NCBI GenBank assembly: GCA_002254335.1
Contig: NIVA01000086.1
Location: forward strand, 1 to 13,322
Direction: 5' to 3'
Origin: Bacteroidetes bacterium 4572_114
GTDB taxonomy: Bacteria > Bacteroidota > Bacteroidia > Bacteroidales > 4484-276
DNA length: 13,322 bases
Shown here: positions 7,192 through 13,322 of the stretch, in pieces
How the letters are laid out: every line of letters begins with the position of its first letter
How positions within the stretch are numbered: the first letter of the stretch is position 1
Program-made: the position numbers and the translations under genes
Notes under the pieces: model-generated
The model's input: the letters and a program-made list of their open reading frames with translations, nothing else
Told to the model about the DNA's origin: nothing
Databases searched by the model: none

Positions 7192-7320
7192 GAGTCCAGT
7201 CTAAAAAGCCTTTTTTTGCCGCGAATGCGCTAATGTAATTTTCTAATTATCGCATAATCACGTGTTTGAAAATAATAAAATTTCGCTAATTTTCAAAAAC
7301 TTCGTTTTTAGACCGGACTC
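7192..7320. mobile_element. 129-bp MITE-like element with 16-bp TIRs and 7-bp TSD
   Basis: The terminal inverted repeats are GAGTCCAGTCTAAAAA (7192-7207) and TTTTTAGACCGGACTC (7305-7320), pairing at 15 of 16 positions. The element is flanked directly by ATACATT on both sides (7185-7191 and 7321-7327), as expected for a target-site duplication. A subterminal pair, TTTGAAAAT (7265-7273) and ATTTTCAAA (7289-7297), adds internal structure. There is no coding capacity, so any movement would need a transposase supplied in trans. The element sits 30 bp upstream of the present deiminase ATG and supplies the in-frame stop there. Confidence 0.8.
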
Positions 7321-7434
7321 ATACATTAAAATAGTGAGGACAATAGTAATATAAATGTTGAAAAATTGGGCTACCCACATAACATTAGACACAACTAATT
7401 ATCAACTCATTATAAATTCGCGCATTAGCGGCAA
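7216..7434. repeat. 18-bp inverted repeat linking the MITE to its flank
   Basis: TTGCCGCGAATGCGCTAA at 7216-7233, inside the MITE-like element, pairs with TTCGCGCATTAGCGGCAA at 7417-7434 outside it, with two mismatches in 18. The GC-rich core stands out from its AT-rich surroundings. It may be a second short dispersed element or the trace of an older insertion. Confidence 0.6.
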
Positions 7435-7471
7435 TATTTTTTTTGGTTTGTCCATCTTTACGCGGGTAGCC
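7369..7471. repeat. 13-bp inverted repeat GGCTACCCACATA
   Basis: GGCTACCCACATA at 7369-7381 pairs with TACGCGGGTAGCC at 7459-7471 with two mismatches; the outer eight bases pair perfectly. The arms interleave with those of the 7216/7417 inverted repeat. Confidence 0.45.
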
Positions 7472-7489
7472 AAAAATTAGATAAGCTGG

Positions 7490-7530
7490 CCGGGCACTGC
7501 ATTGTAATAAAGAGATATTATGGTGCCCGG
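7490..7530. repeat. Perfect 8-bp inverted repeat CCGGGCAC
   Basis: CCGGGCAC (7490-7497) and GTGCCCGG (7523-7530) are separated by 25 bp. The arms are GC-rich in AT-rich DNA. No U-tract follows, so it is not a convincing terminator in either direction. Confidence 0.45.
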
Positions 7531-7755
7531 AACCTTAAAGGTGCCTCTGATCCTAAGGCTTGCCCAAGGGCCAATATGTCAATCATTTTTTATTGAAAAA
7601 ACGGAAAAGTTCACATTTCAATTTCTACTAAAATCATTTTCACAAGCTCAAACAGCCATTTCGTCATCCAAAAAGGGTGTTTCGTCACGATACAAAATAT
7701 TATCTATGTTTTTTACTTTTTTTTGTTTTTATTTGTATAACAAAAAATTATTGTC

Positions 7756-8484
7756 ATGTGGAGAACTACTAAAAATGCCGTTAGTGCTTTGCTTTCTTTT
7801 GTGCTCATTATAGGATCACTCTTTATTGCCCTTACCAAAGGTTGTAATAAAGTTGATAGAGCAAGGCCATTAAATAAATTTGAGATTTTTATAAGCGAAT
7901 TCCTTGGTCACCATCCACCGACCTGGGAAGAAATGCAGGAAAGAAGTCGGCTACTTGAAATAGATTTAGAAATATCAAGAAGAAATTTGTTTCAACAAAG
8001 TGTGAGGGATCACGTGAAACTCATAATTGATAAAATCTACGATAATGGTCAGGGTAACGCACAGGTAAAACATTCATTCCAGGGCGACAGCTTCAGTTTT
8101 AAGATTCTGGATAATCAACGCAGTATTGCAATTAAAGTAAAAATCGAAACGAAATCGGATCAGGGCATACTGGAAAGCTGGAAGCAGTTCAAGCAATCAG
8201 CATCTTTTCCCGATTCAATCCCCGACACATTTATTATCCTTGATACCCTGACCTATCATAATGCTGAAAATGGTGTTGCCAAGGAAGCATTCCAATATAA
8301 CTACAACTTAAATGAAAATCTGGTTACCGGTATTGTGGAATTAGTATCTCAGGATGGAAGTTACTTCTTTATCGAAATCGAAACAACCAAAGCTGATGAA
8401 GATTTTTATAAATTTGCCGATAAATTTTTTGCCAATAACTTTAGCCCACCTGAGACGGAAAAAACTGTAGTGCGGGCATTTTAA
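7756..8484 (+). CDS. Unrecognised membrane-anchored protein
   Basis: A 242-residue protein of unknown family. Residues ~8-27 form one hydrophobic segment, which could be a membrane anchor or uncleaved signal. The cysteine at position 30 follows TKG, which is a poor lipobox. Residues ~45-95 are a charged, probably helical region. Residues ~100-235 alternate beta-strand-like stretches (FSFKILD, IAIKVKIET, TFIILDTL, YFFIEIET) and end with a helix (FYKFADKFFANNF). This loosely resembles PsbP/DcrB-type alpha-beta folds, but that is a guess from pattern only. Most of the chain should face the periplasm. The gene ends 35 bp before tatA, whose -7 promoter element begins two bases after this stop codon. 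The coding appearance is supported by even composition and a single long frame. No promoter of its own is clear. Confidence 0.7.
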   Translation: MWRTTKNAVSALLSFVLIIGSLFIALTKGCNKVDRARPLNKFEIFISEFLGHHPPTWEEMQERSRLLEIDLEISRRNLFQQSVRDHVKLIIDKIYDNGQGNAQVKHSFQGDSFSFKILDNQRSIAIKVKIETKSDQGILESWKQFKQSASFPDSIPDTFIILDTLTYHNAENGVAKEAFQYNYNLNENLVTGIVELVSQDGSYFFIEIETTKADEDFYKFADKFFANNFSPPETEKTVVRAF

Positions 8485-8485
8485 G

Positions 8486-8493
8486 TATCTTTG
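8486..8493 (+). promoter_or_regulatory. -7 promoter element of tatA
   Basis: TATCTTTG fits the Bacteroidota TAnnTTTG consensus. It starts two bases after the stop of the preceding gene and 34 bp before the tatA ATG, which gives a short leader. The matching TTTG at about -33 is poor (ACTG near 8464-8467). Confidence 0.6.
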
Positions 8494-8519
8494 CAAAATA
8501 AAATAAAACAAAACTACCT

Positions 8520-8705
8520 ATGACTTTACTTAATGTACTTGCTTTTTCGCCAGGCCCAATGGAGATTATCATGATACTTGTAATCGTCCTGTTGCTTTTT
8601 GGCGGTAAGAAAATCCCGGAACTAATGCGGGGCTTAGGCAAAGGGATCAAAGAATTTAAGGATGGCACGAAAGAGGGCGATGAAACACCCGAGAGGAAAG
8701 TGTAA
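8520..8705 (+). CDS. tatA: Sec-independent translocase subunit TatA/TatE
   Basis: A 61-residue single-span membrane protein that oligomerises to form the transport-active part of the twin-arginine translocase, moving folded proteins across the inner membrane. Residues 14-28 are the transmembrane helix (MEIIMILVIVLLLFG), followed by the F27-G28 hinge and the amphipathic helix 31-47 (KKIPELMRGLGKGIKEFKD). A short charged tail follows. Length and motif order are typical of compact Bacteroidota TatA. No tatC is next to it; tatA is often unlinked to tatC in this phylum. The ATG at 8520 is the first in frame after the promoter. A hairpin about 15 bp past the stop may end the transcript. Confidence 0.93.
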   Translation: MTLLNVLAFSPGPMEIIMILVIVLLLFGGKKIPELMRGLGKGIKEFKDGTKEGDETPERKV

Positions 8706-8718
8706 GCAATATCGATGG

Positions 8719-8750
8719 ATGGGTTTCAGCTAATTAAAACCCCATGTTTT
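8719..8750 (+). terminator. Possible terminator hairpin after tatA
   Basis: ATGGGTTT (8719-8726) can pair with AAACCCCAT (8737-8745) around a 10-base loop with one bulge, followed by GTTTTCAATGTTT. The U-tract is interrupted, so termination strength is uncertain. Confidence 0.4.
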
Positions 8751-8802
8751 CAATGTTTGAAAATTCGTTGTCGTTGATGATGGAGGTGATTTTTTGGAGG
8801 TA

Positions 8803-8835
8803 TTTGAAAACTGACCAGAAATATTCGTATATTTG
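8803..8835 (+). promoter_or_regulatory. Bacteroidota-type promoter of the coiled-coil membrane protein gene
   Basis: TTTG at 8803-8806, a 21-bp spacer, then TATATTTG at 8828-8835. This fits the phylum's -33/-7 consensus. The ATG at 8857 follows 21 bp later, which excludes the TTG at 8833 as the start because it lies inside the -7 box. Confidence 0.8.
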
Positions 8836-8856
8836 TGTCCGTTAAGTATTTCAATT

Positions 8857-9288
8857 ATGAAAATAATAATATTCATCATCATTTTATTAGGGAGCTTTTT
8901 CAAGGCTTACCCTCAATCACGGGAAGTTGCGTTTACCCTTGATGATCGCGACAGGATCATGAGAACTGAAGAACGTATCGAATCACTTCGCAACGAGATG
9001 AATGCAAAATTTGAAGCGATGGAACAAAGGTTTGTAGGGATGGAAGCAAAATTAGATGCAATGAACTCAAAATTCGATTCGATATATTGGATTCTTGGAA
9101 TTATCGTTGCACTGATTTTGTTTACACTTGGTTACATGATGTGGGACAGGCGCACGGCCCTCAATCCAATTCAAACAAAAACCCAAAGCCTTGATGAGCG
9201 GGTGAACAAACTGGAATTTGTTACCAGGGCCCAGGCCAAAAAAGACCCAATATATGCCGAACTATTAAAACAGGCAGGGTTACTTTAG
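8857..9288 (+). CDS. Small exported coiled-coil protein with one membrane span
   Basis: A 143-residue protein of unknown function. Residues 1-20 resemble a signal peptide (MKIIIFIIILLGSFFKAYPQ). Residues ~28-75 form a heptad-like charged helix (TEERIESLRNEMNAKF, then MEQRFVGMEAKLDAMNSKF). Residues ~77-96 are a transmembrane helix (WILGIIVALILFTLGYMMW). Residues 97-143 are a polar tail with a second short coil (LDERVNKLEFV). The arrangement suggests a periplasmic coiled coil, one span and a cytoplasmic tail, possibly self-oligomerising. The periodic xMEAKxDAMxSKF pattern also appears in small phage and conjugation proteins, but I see nothing specific. It is transcribed alone from its own promoter and converges on mfd. 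The start at 8857 is preferred over an upstream TTG because of the promoter position. Confidence 0.75.
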   Translation: MKIIIFIIILLGSFFKAYPQSREVAFTLDDRDRIMRTEERIESLRNEMNAKFEAMEQRFVGMEAKLDAMNSKFDSIYWILGIIVALILFTLGYMMWDRRTALNPIQTKTQSLDERVNKLEFVTRAQAKKDPIYAELLKQAGLL

Positions 9289-9315
9289 GTTTCTATTCTT
9301 TAAAGTTTTTGATTG

Positions 9316-9333
9316 TGCCCTAAGTGCCCTAAG
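9316..9333. repeat. Tandem TGCCCTAAG duplication
   Basis: The nonamer TGCCCTAAG occurs twice in direct succession in the 130-bp gap between the two converging genes. It is a minor short duplication with no function suggested. Confidence 0.5.
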
Positions 9334-9384
9334 CAGATACCCACCTTTTGCCCCTCTCTCGCACGAACCCCTTCCTGATTTCAT

Positions 9385-9414
9385 CACCCGTCACCTGACA
9401 CCCGACACCCGACA
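9385..9414. repeat. Short CACCCGACA-type repeat
   Basis: A degenerate tandem run of CACCCGTCA, CCTGACA, CCCGACA and CCCGACA just past the 3' end of mfd. It is the same class of short intergenic repeat as the array at 221-348 but is unrelated in sequence. No hairpin terminator is visible in this convergent gap. Confidence 0.55.
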
Positions 9415-9418
9415 TTAC

Positions 9419-12400
9419 CTAACATAAAAGCGGCTTAATTTTTTCAATTGCGGCATCTACATTTGTAACATCATTAAAAACCAAGCTTAGTTTTTTCTTG
9501 TTTTCACGCAAAGTGGCAGACATTTTATTGTGCTGAAGAAAATTCAATATATGTGTAAAAGCCTCCGACTGGAAATAATTTGATTCTTCATTTTTTATGA
9601 AATAGCCATAAAACTTGTTGTTTTTCAACAACACCTTCTCAAACCCAATTTTCCGTCCAATCCATCTCAACCTCAATGTTTGGAACAAGGCATCCACTTC
9701 AGGTGGCACAGCCCCAAAACGGTCTTCCATACGTTTTTTATACGCCAACAAATCCTGTTCGGTTTCTATGTTGTCTAATTCTTTGTACAGGCTCAGCCGT
9801 TCGGTGGTAATTGAGATATAATTTTTTGGGATGAGGATTTCCTGGTCGGTTTCAATCTGGCAATCTTTCACAAAATCAATCTCCCCTTCATCCTTAAAAA
9901 GCCCTTTAAATTCTGTTTCACGCAGTTCCAGCATGGCTTCGTCAAGTATCTTATTATACATTTCGTAACCAATATCTGAAATAAACCCGCTTTGCTCGGC
10001 GCCCAAAAGGTTTCCGGCGCCACGGATATCCAGGTCGCGCATGGCAATATTGAAGCCACTGCCGAGGTTCGAAAATTCCTCGATTGCTTTCAACCGTTTC
10101 CGGGCTTCGGTGGTCAGTGTTGACAATGGCGGTGAAAGCAGGTAGCAGAAAGCTTTTTTATTTGCCCGGCCAACCCTGCCCCTTAGCTGGTGCATCTCGC
10201 TCAAGCCAAAATTTTGTGCATCGTTTATGATGATGGTGTTGGCATTGGGGATGTCAAGTCCGTTCTCAACAATGGTAGTAGAAACCAAAACATCAAAATC
10301 CCCTTCAATAAAACCGAGCATCACCTTCTCCAGTTTATGTCCTTCCATCTGGCCGTGCCCAATGCCGATTTTCACCCCCGGGCAAAGCTTCCTAATCATA
10401 TCTGCTACACTCTCAATATTTTTAACCCGGTTGTGTATGAAAAAAACCTGGCCATTTCGGGAAGCTTCGTAATTAATTGCGTCTGCGATAACATCAGTAT
10501 TAAAACCCTTCAATTCTGTTTGAATGGGCATGCGGTTGGGTGGAGGTGTGTTGATTACCGACAGGTCCCGTGCGCCCATTAACGAAAATTGCAAAGTCCT
10601 GGGGATTGGTGTCGCCGTTAGGGTAAGCGTATCCACATTCACTTTTAGTTGTTTAAGTTTGTCTTTTACTGCCACGCCAAACCTTTGTTCCTCATCTAAA
10701 ATAAGTAAGCCAAGGTCTTTAAATTTGATGTCTTTACTAACTAACCGATGCGTTCCGATAAGAATGTCGAGCCTGCCTTTTTCGAGGTTTTCGATAATCT
10801 TTTTTTGCTCTTTGGCCGTTTTAAACCGATTGATGTATTCAACGTCAACCGGAAAATCTTTTAGCCTGTCCCTGAAAGTATTGTAATGTTGTAGAGCAAG
10901 GATGGTGGTTGGGACAAGTACGGCCACCTGTTTCCCATCGGTAACTGCCTTAAAAGCTGCACGTATGGCAACTTCGGTTTTCCCAAATCCCACATCGCCG
11001 CAAACCAGCCGGTCCATTGGGAAATCTTTTTCAAGGTCGGCTTTTACATCCACGGTTGCCTTAAACTGGTCGGGGGTATCTTCGTATATAAATGATGCCT
11101 CCAACTCGTGTTGCAGATAAGTATCGGGCAAATAGCTGAACCCTTTGGTGCTTTTTCGTTTTGCGTAAAGTTTTATTAAATCTTTGGCAATATCCTTAAC
11201 TTTCTTCTTGGTCCGCTCTTTCAGCCTGTTCCAGTTATTGCTGCCCAGCCGGTTCAGCCGTGGGGCGACACCCTCTTTGCCCACAAATTTAGAAATCCTG
11301 TGCAACGAGTGGATGCTGATGTACAAAAGGTCGCCGTTTTCGTAAACCAAGCGTATGGCTTCCTGTTTCTTGCCATTATTTTCGATGGTCTCAAGCCCGT
11401 CGAACCGGCCAACGCCATGATCAATATGTGTTATATAATCTCCGGGCTGCAGGTTATATATTTCCTTAAGTGTGATTGCCTCCCTGCCTTTGATACTGTC
11501 GCGCAGGTGAAACCTGTGATACCGGTCAAAAATTTGATGGTCGGTGTAGCAAGCCAGTTTGAAACCGCTATCGATAAACCCCTTATGGATAGGAAGGTTT
11601 ATCGTATTATAATCCAGGTTATTATTCTGACCTTCTTTAAAATTAATATCATTGAGGATGACATTGAGCCGTTCTGATTGTTTGGGGTTGCCCGAGAAAA
11701 AGAAGTTATGGATGCCCGCTTTCGAATTTTCGTTCAGGTTGTTGATAAGAAAGTCAAACTTTTTGTTGAAGGAGGGTTGGGGCTGTGCATCAAATTCAAA
11801 AACAAAGGTAGGGTCAGTCATCATCTGGTGCCCAAATTCAACAGTCGAAAAACTTAATAAGCCGTGCAAAAAATCACTTCCGGTAATAAACAGGTTATCG
11901 GGATTTATTTCAATATCAGGTTGATTGGACGATTGATAGGTTTGCATGGCCTTATCCATTTCAAGGTCCATGCGGTCGATGGCAAACTGAAGATCGTCAA
12001 TCCAGAAAGTGGATGTTTTGGGGATAAAGGAAATGAACGGCACCTTTTGTCCTACCTTTTCAGTTTTTTGCAGGTCGGGCATAATATAAACCCTCGAAAT
12101 CATTTTTTGCGAAAGCTGGCTGCCCGGCTCAAATGTTCTGATAGACTCAATTTCATCCCCAAAAAATTCGATACGGAACGGGTAATCATTTGAAAAGGAG
12201 AACACATCAATAATACCACCACGTATGGCAAACTGGCCAGGTTCAACAACAAAATCTACATTTTCGAATTGAAATTCCTCTAAGGCTTCTATCATGAAAT
12301 CCTGGTCGATGCGGTCGCCTTTATTAATCCTGAAAGTATTTTTGGCAACAATGGACTTGCTCACTACCTTTTCGGCAATTGCTTCGGGAAAGGTAACAAT

Positions 12401-12784
12401 CAGCAATTTCCGGCCTGATTTGCTTATCTTATTAAGGACCTCGGAACGCAACAAAACACTGGAACTGTCGGTTTTTCCAATTTCATAAGGCCGCTTGCAG
12501 GATGTGGGTAAAAACAGCACATGACGTTTACTGTACTCCATATCCCTTTCTGCAAAAATGCTTTCGAGGTCGTTGTGGAAATAGGCCGCACTCTCCTTAT
12601 CGGGCAAAATAAAAACGTGTGTGCCCCTGATAGCCTGAAAAACTGATGCTGCCACGAAAGACCGCTGCGACCCAACCATGCCTTTCAGGTGCAGGCGCTC
12701 AACATTTTTGCTATCCAGCAAACTGGAAATCTGCCCTGTCTTAGGATTGTTTTGATAGATATTAAGAATTTCGCTGACAGTCAA
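9419..12784 (-). CDS. mfd: Transcription-repair coupling factor Mfd
   Basis: A 1121-residue DNA translocase that removes RNA polymerase stalled at lesions and recruits UvrA for strand-specific excision repair. The UvrB-like N-terminal region covers ~25-250. The CarD-like RNA-polymerase-interacting domain lies near 445-505 (QPGDYITHIDHGVGRFDG). The translocase core follows: Walker A G596-DVGFGKT, DEEQ 697-700, TATPIPRT 723-730, and RGRVGR 868-873. The TRCF C-terminal domain spans ~985-1085. Length and all motifs are normal for the family. The start codon is TTG at 12784: upstream in frame a TAA at 12794-12796 blocks extension, and the next internal ATG (residue 36) would cut the N-terminal domain. 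The well-placed promoter just upstream supports the TTG. It is transcribed alone, diverging from the toxin-antitoxin pair. Confidence 0.97.
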   Translation of the reverse strand: MTVSEILNIYQNNPKTGQISSLLDSKNVERLHLKGMVGSQRSFVAASVFQAIRGTHVFILPDKESAAYFHNDLESIFAERDMEYSKRHVLFLPTSCKRPYEIGKTDSSSVLLRSEVLNKISKSGRKLLIVTFPEAIAEKVVSKSIVAKNTFRINKGDRIDQDFMIEALEEFQFENVDFVVEPGQFAIRGGIIDVFSFSNDYPFRIEFFGDEIESIRTFEPGSQLSQKMISRVYIMPDLQKTEKVGQKVPFISFIPKTSTFWIDDLQFAIDRMDLEMDKAMQTYQSSNQPDIEINPDNLFITGSDFLHGLLSFSTVEFGHQMMTDPTFVFEFDAQPQPSFNKKFDFLINNLNENSKAGIHNFFFSGNPKQSERLNVILNDINFKEGQNNNLDYNTINLPIHKGFIDSGFKLACYTDHQIFDRYHRFHLRDSIKGREAITLKEIYNLQPGDYITHIDHGVGRFDGLETIENNGKKQEAIRLVYENGDLLYISIHSLHRISKFVGKEGVAPRLNRLGSNNWNRLKERTKKKVKDIAKDLIKLYAKRKSTKGFSYLPDTYLQHELEASFIYEDTPDQFKATVDVKADLEKDFPMDRLVCGDVGFGKTEVAIRAAFKAVTDGKQVAVLVPTTILALQHYNTFRDRLKDFPVDVEYINRFKTAKEQKKIIENLEKGRLDILIGTHRLVSKDIKFKDLGLLILDEEQRFGVAVKDKLKQLKVNVDTLTLTATPIPRTLQFSLMGARDLSVINTPPPNRMPIQTELKGFNTDVIADAINYEASRNGQVFFIHNRVKNIESVADMIRKLCPGVKIGIGHGQMEGHKLEKVMLGFIEGDFDVLVSTTIVENGLDIPNANTIIINDAQNFGLSEMHQLRGRVGRANKKAFCYLLSPPLSTLTTEARKRLKAIEEFSNLGSGFNIAMRDLDIRGAGNLLGAEQSGFISDIGYEMYNKILDEAMLELRETEFKGLFKDEGEIDFVKDCQIETDQEILIPKNYISITTERLSLYKELDNIETEQDLLAYKKRMEDRFGAVPPEVDALFQTLRLRWIGRKIGFEKVLLKNNKFYGYFIKNEESNYFQSEAFTHILNFLQHNKMSATLRENKKKLSLVFNDVTNVDAAIEKIKPLLC

Positions 12785-12810
12785 TTTTGAAGCTTATTTT
12801 TATTTGGCCG

Positions 12811-12842
12811 CAAAAGTAATTGATTGGGTGGGAAGATACAAA
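12811..12842 (-). promoter_or_regulatory. Bacteroidota-type promoter of mfd
   Basis: On the minus strand, TTTG (12842-12839), a 20-bp spacer, then TACTTTTG (12818-12811). The -7 box ends 26 bp before the TTG start codon, giving a short leader and supporting that start. Confidence 0.8.
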
Positions 12843-12857
12843 TTGGGAATTATTATG

Positions 12858-12865
12858 TACTTTTG
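12858..12865 (+). promoter_or_regulatory. -7 promoter element of the toxin-antitoxin operon
   Basis: TACTTTTG fits TAnnTTTG and lies 24 bp before the ATG at 12890. No TTG sits at the right distance upstream, so the -33 box is weak. It is divergent from, and 16 bp past, the mfd -33 element, so the two promoters could interfere or share a regulator. Confidence 0.6.
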
Positions 12866-12889
12866 CAATAAATCAAATATGGTAAAGCT

Positions 12890-13213
12890 ATGTATCAGGG
12901 TCAGTTAAATACGGAACAAATTCAACAACTTATAAAACCGTTAGTTGTATCGGGTATTTATAAAAATGAAACAAGTGCATTGAACGAGATCGTAATAGAA
13001 TTCGTAAAGAACAAACTTAAAGATTATAACACAATCGCAGAAAAATTTGAACTCAAATATAAAAACGGATTTAATGAATTTACCGCTAATATTAAAAATA
13101 CTGCATCAATAGCTGAAGAAGATGACTGGATGGAATGGAAAGCTGCAATGGAAATGAAGGTAGCCTGGTCGGAAACTTTAAAAACTATGATGCAAAATGC
13201 AAATCAACATTGA
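12890..13213 (+). CDS. Probable antitoxin of a TumE-like toxin-antitoxin pair
   Basis: A 107-residue acidic, helical protein. The N-terminal part (residues ~5-50: IQQLIKPLVVSGIYKNETSALNEIVIEFVKNKL) suggests a short dimerisation or DNA-binding region. The rest contains a helix with the pattern FELKYKNGFNEF and a DDWMEWKAAMEMK segment. Both are like the small antitoxins found before TumE/DUF6516 toxins, where a K-Y-x-M/G-F-xx-F stretch and a D/E-W-xx-W segment recur. This assignment rests on remembered patterns and on the overlapping downstream gene. It would neutralise the toxin by direct contact and probably repress its own promoter. The downstream frame starts 17 bp before this gene's stop codon, a translational coupling typical of such pairs. 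Confidence 0.6.
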   Translation: MYQGQLNTEQIQQLIKPLVVSGIYKNETSALNEIVIEFVKNKLKDYNTIAEKFELKYKNGFNEFTANIKNTASIAEEDDWMEWKAAMEMKVAWSETLKTMMQNANQH

Positions 13214-13322
13214 GGAAATCCTACAGTACTTAGAATCAAAGAATATTGTTTCACAGATAATTGAAATTATTGCCGATGAAACAGCAAACAGGGGGTATTA
13301 TAAGATTCAATGTGAATTAATC
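13197..13322 (+). CDS. N terminus of a probable TumE/DUF6516-family toxin (cut by window end)
   Basis: The frame opens with ATG at 13197, inside the last codons of the antitoxin gene in another frame, and is still open at the right edge after 42 codons. The visible part (MQINIEEILQYLESKN, then EIIADETANRGYYKIQCELI) has a helix followed by the start of a strand with Y-x-I-x-C-x-L. This resembles the beginning of DUF6516/TumE proteins, where a YYxIRxxL-like strand follows a helical N terminus. The decisive C-terminal region with the YxYHW and DNAPHH-like motifs lies outside the window. The 17-bp overlap supports a coupled operon. Confidence 0.5.
   Translation, partial: MQINIEEILQYLESKNIVSQIIEIIADETANRGYYKIQCELI

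Larger units (their letters stand above)
7162..7755. other. 594-bp divergent intergenic region rich in inverted repeats
   Basis: This region separates the minus-strand deiminase from the plus-strand membrane protein. It holds a MITE-like element at 7192-7320 and three further inverted repeats up to 7530. From 7531 to 7755 the sequence is AT-rich with T runs and no feature I can support. No clear TAnnTTTG promoter is seen for either neighbour. A plus-strand frame at 7520-7813 has low-complexity composition and does not look coding. Confidence 0.75.

Noticed and set aside
7520..7813. A 97-codon frame in the gap before the membrane protein
   Set aside because: Phe/Leu/Lys-rich low-complexity product made from T runs, overlapping the better-supported gene at 7756 in another frame.
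7837..7845. Lipoprotein signal at cysteine 30 of the 242-residue protein
   Set aside because: The residues before the cysteine (LTKG) fit the lipobox poorly; a simple membrane anchor is as likely.
8441..8668. A minus-strand frame opposite tatA
   Set aside because: It mirrors the tatA coding sequence and has no independent support.
8833..8856. Upstream TTG start for the coiled-coil protein
   Set aside because: The TTG lies inside the -7 promoter box, so it cannot be in the transcript; ATG at 8857 gives a clean signal-peptide-like N terminus.
9289..9418. Bidirectional terminator between the coiled-coil gene and mfd
   Set aside because: I found no hairpin with a T-tract on either strand in this gap.
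12879..12908. Short upstream frame ATG GTA AAG overlapping the antitoxin start
   Set aside because: Nine codons only, with no sign of conservation; most likely chance.

Overview
The window looks like a chromosomal segment of a member of the Bacteroidota, probably a Bacteroidales/Marinilabiliales-type organism. Four intergenic sites match the TTTG-N19..21-TAnnTTTG promoter style of that phylum, in whole or at the -7 element. The left half carries large multidomain exported-type proteins: a DUF4369/TlpA-like thioredoxin protein, an M14 carboxypeptidase and a Porphyromonas-type peptidylarginine deiminase. There is no Shine-Dalgarno signature in front of most genes, and phylum-typical short repeats sit between genes.

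Layout. Positions 1-408 hold the tail of an unrecognised plus-strand gene that runs into a 128-bp array of sixteen 8-bp units (221-348). The same array forms the 3' end of the converging TlpA-like gene (184-1563, minus), whose thioredoxin fold is cut off after the CPHC active site. Next comes a 344-bp gap filled by two 109-bp tandem copies of a palindromic element (1650-1867), then the M14 carboxypeptidase (1908-4466, minus), then a third occurrence of the same palindrome (4593-4607). The deiminase gene follows (4636-7161, minus): every catalytic residue is present, but the signal peptide and first part of the catalytic domain are missing. A 129-bp MITE-like element with 16-bp terminal inverted repeats and a 7-bp target-site duplication lies 30 bp upstream of its present ATG, in a 594-bp gap rich in inverted repeats.

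The right half is more ordinary. It holds an unrecognised membrane-anchored protein (7756-8484), tatA with its own promoter (8520-8705), a small coiled-coil membrane protein behind a textbook promoter (8857-9288), and mfd on the minus strand (9419-12784). Across a divergent promoter region from mfd lies a probable toxin-antitoxin pair (12890 to the right edge) whose toxin resembles the TumE/DUF6516 family and is cut by the window end.

How the genes may work together: the deiminase and the carboxypeptidase are collinear neighbours, and both are expected to act on C-terminal residues of peptides outside the cytoplasm. The deiminase keeps the two arginines that in P. gingivalis PPAD recognise the C-terminal carboxylate. 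A shared peptide-processing role is an inference. The shared palindromes around the carboxypeptidase gene suggest either common regulation or a dispersed repeat family. Nothing on the right side appears functionally tied to the left.
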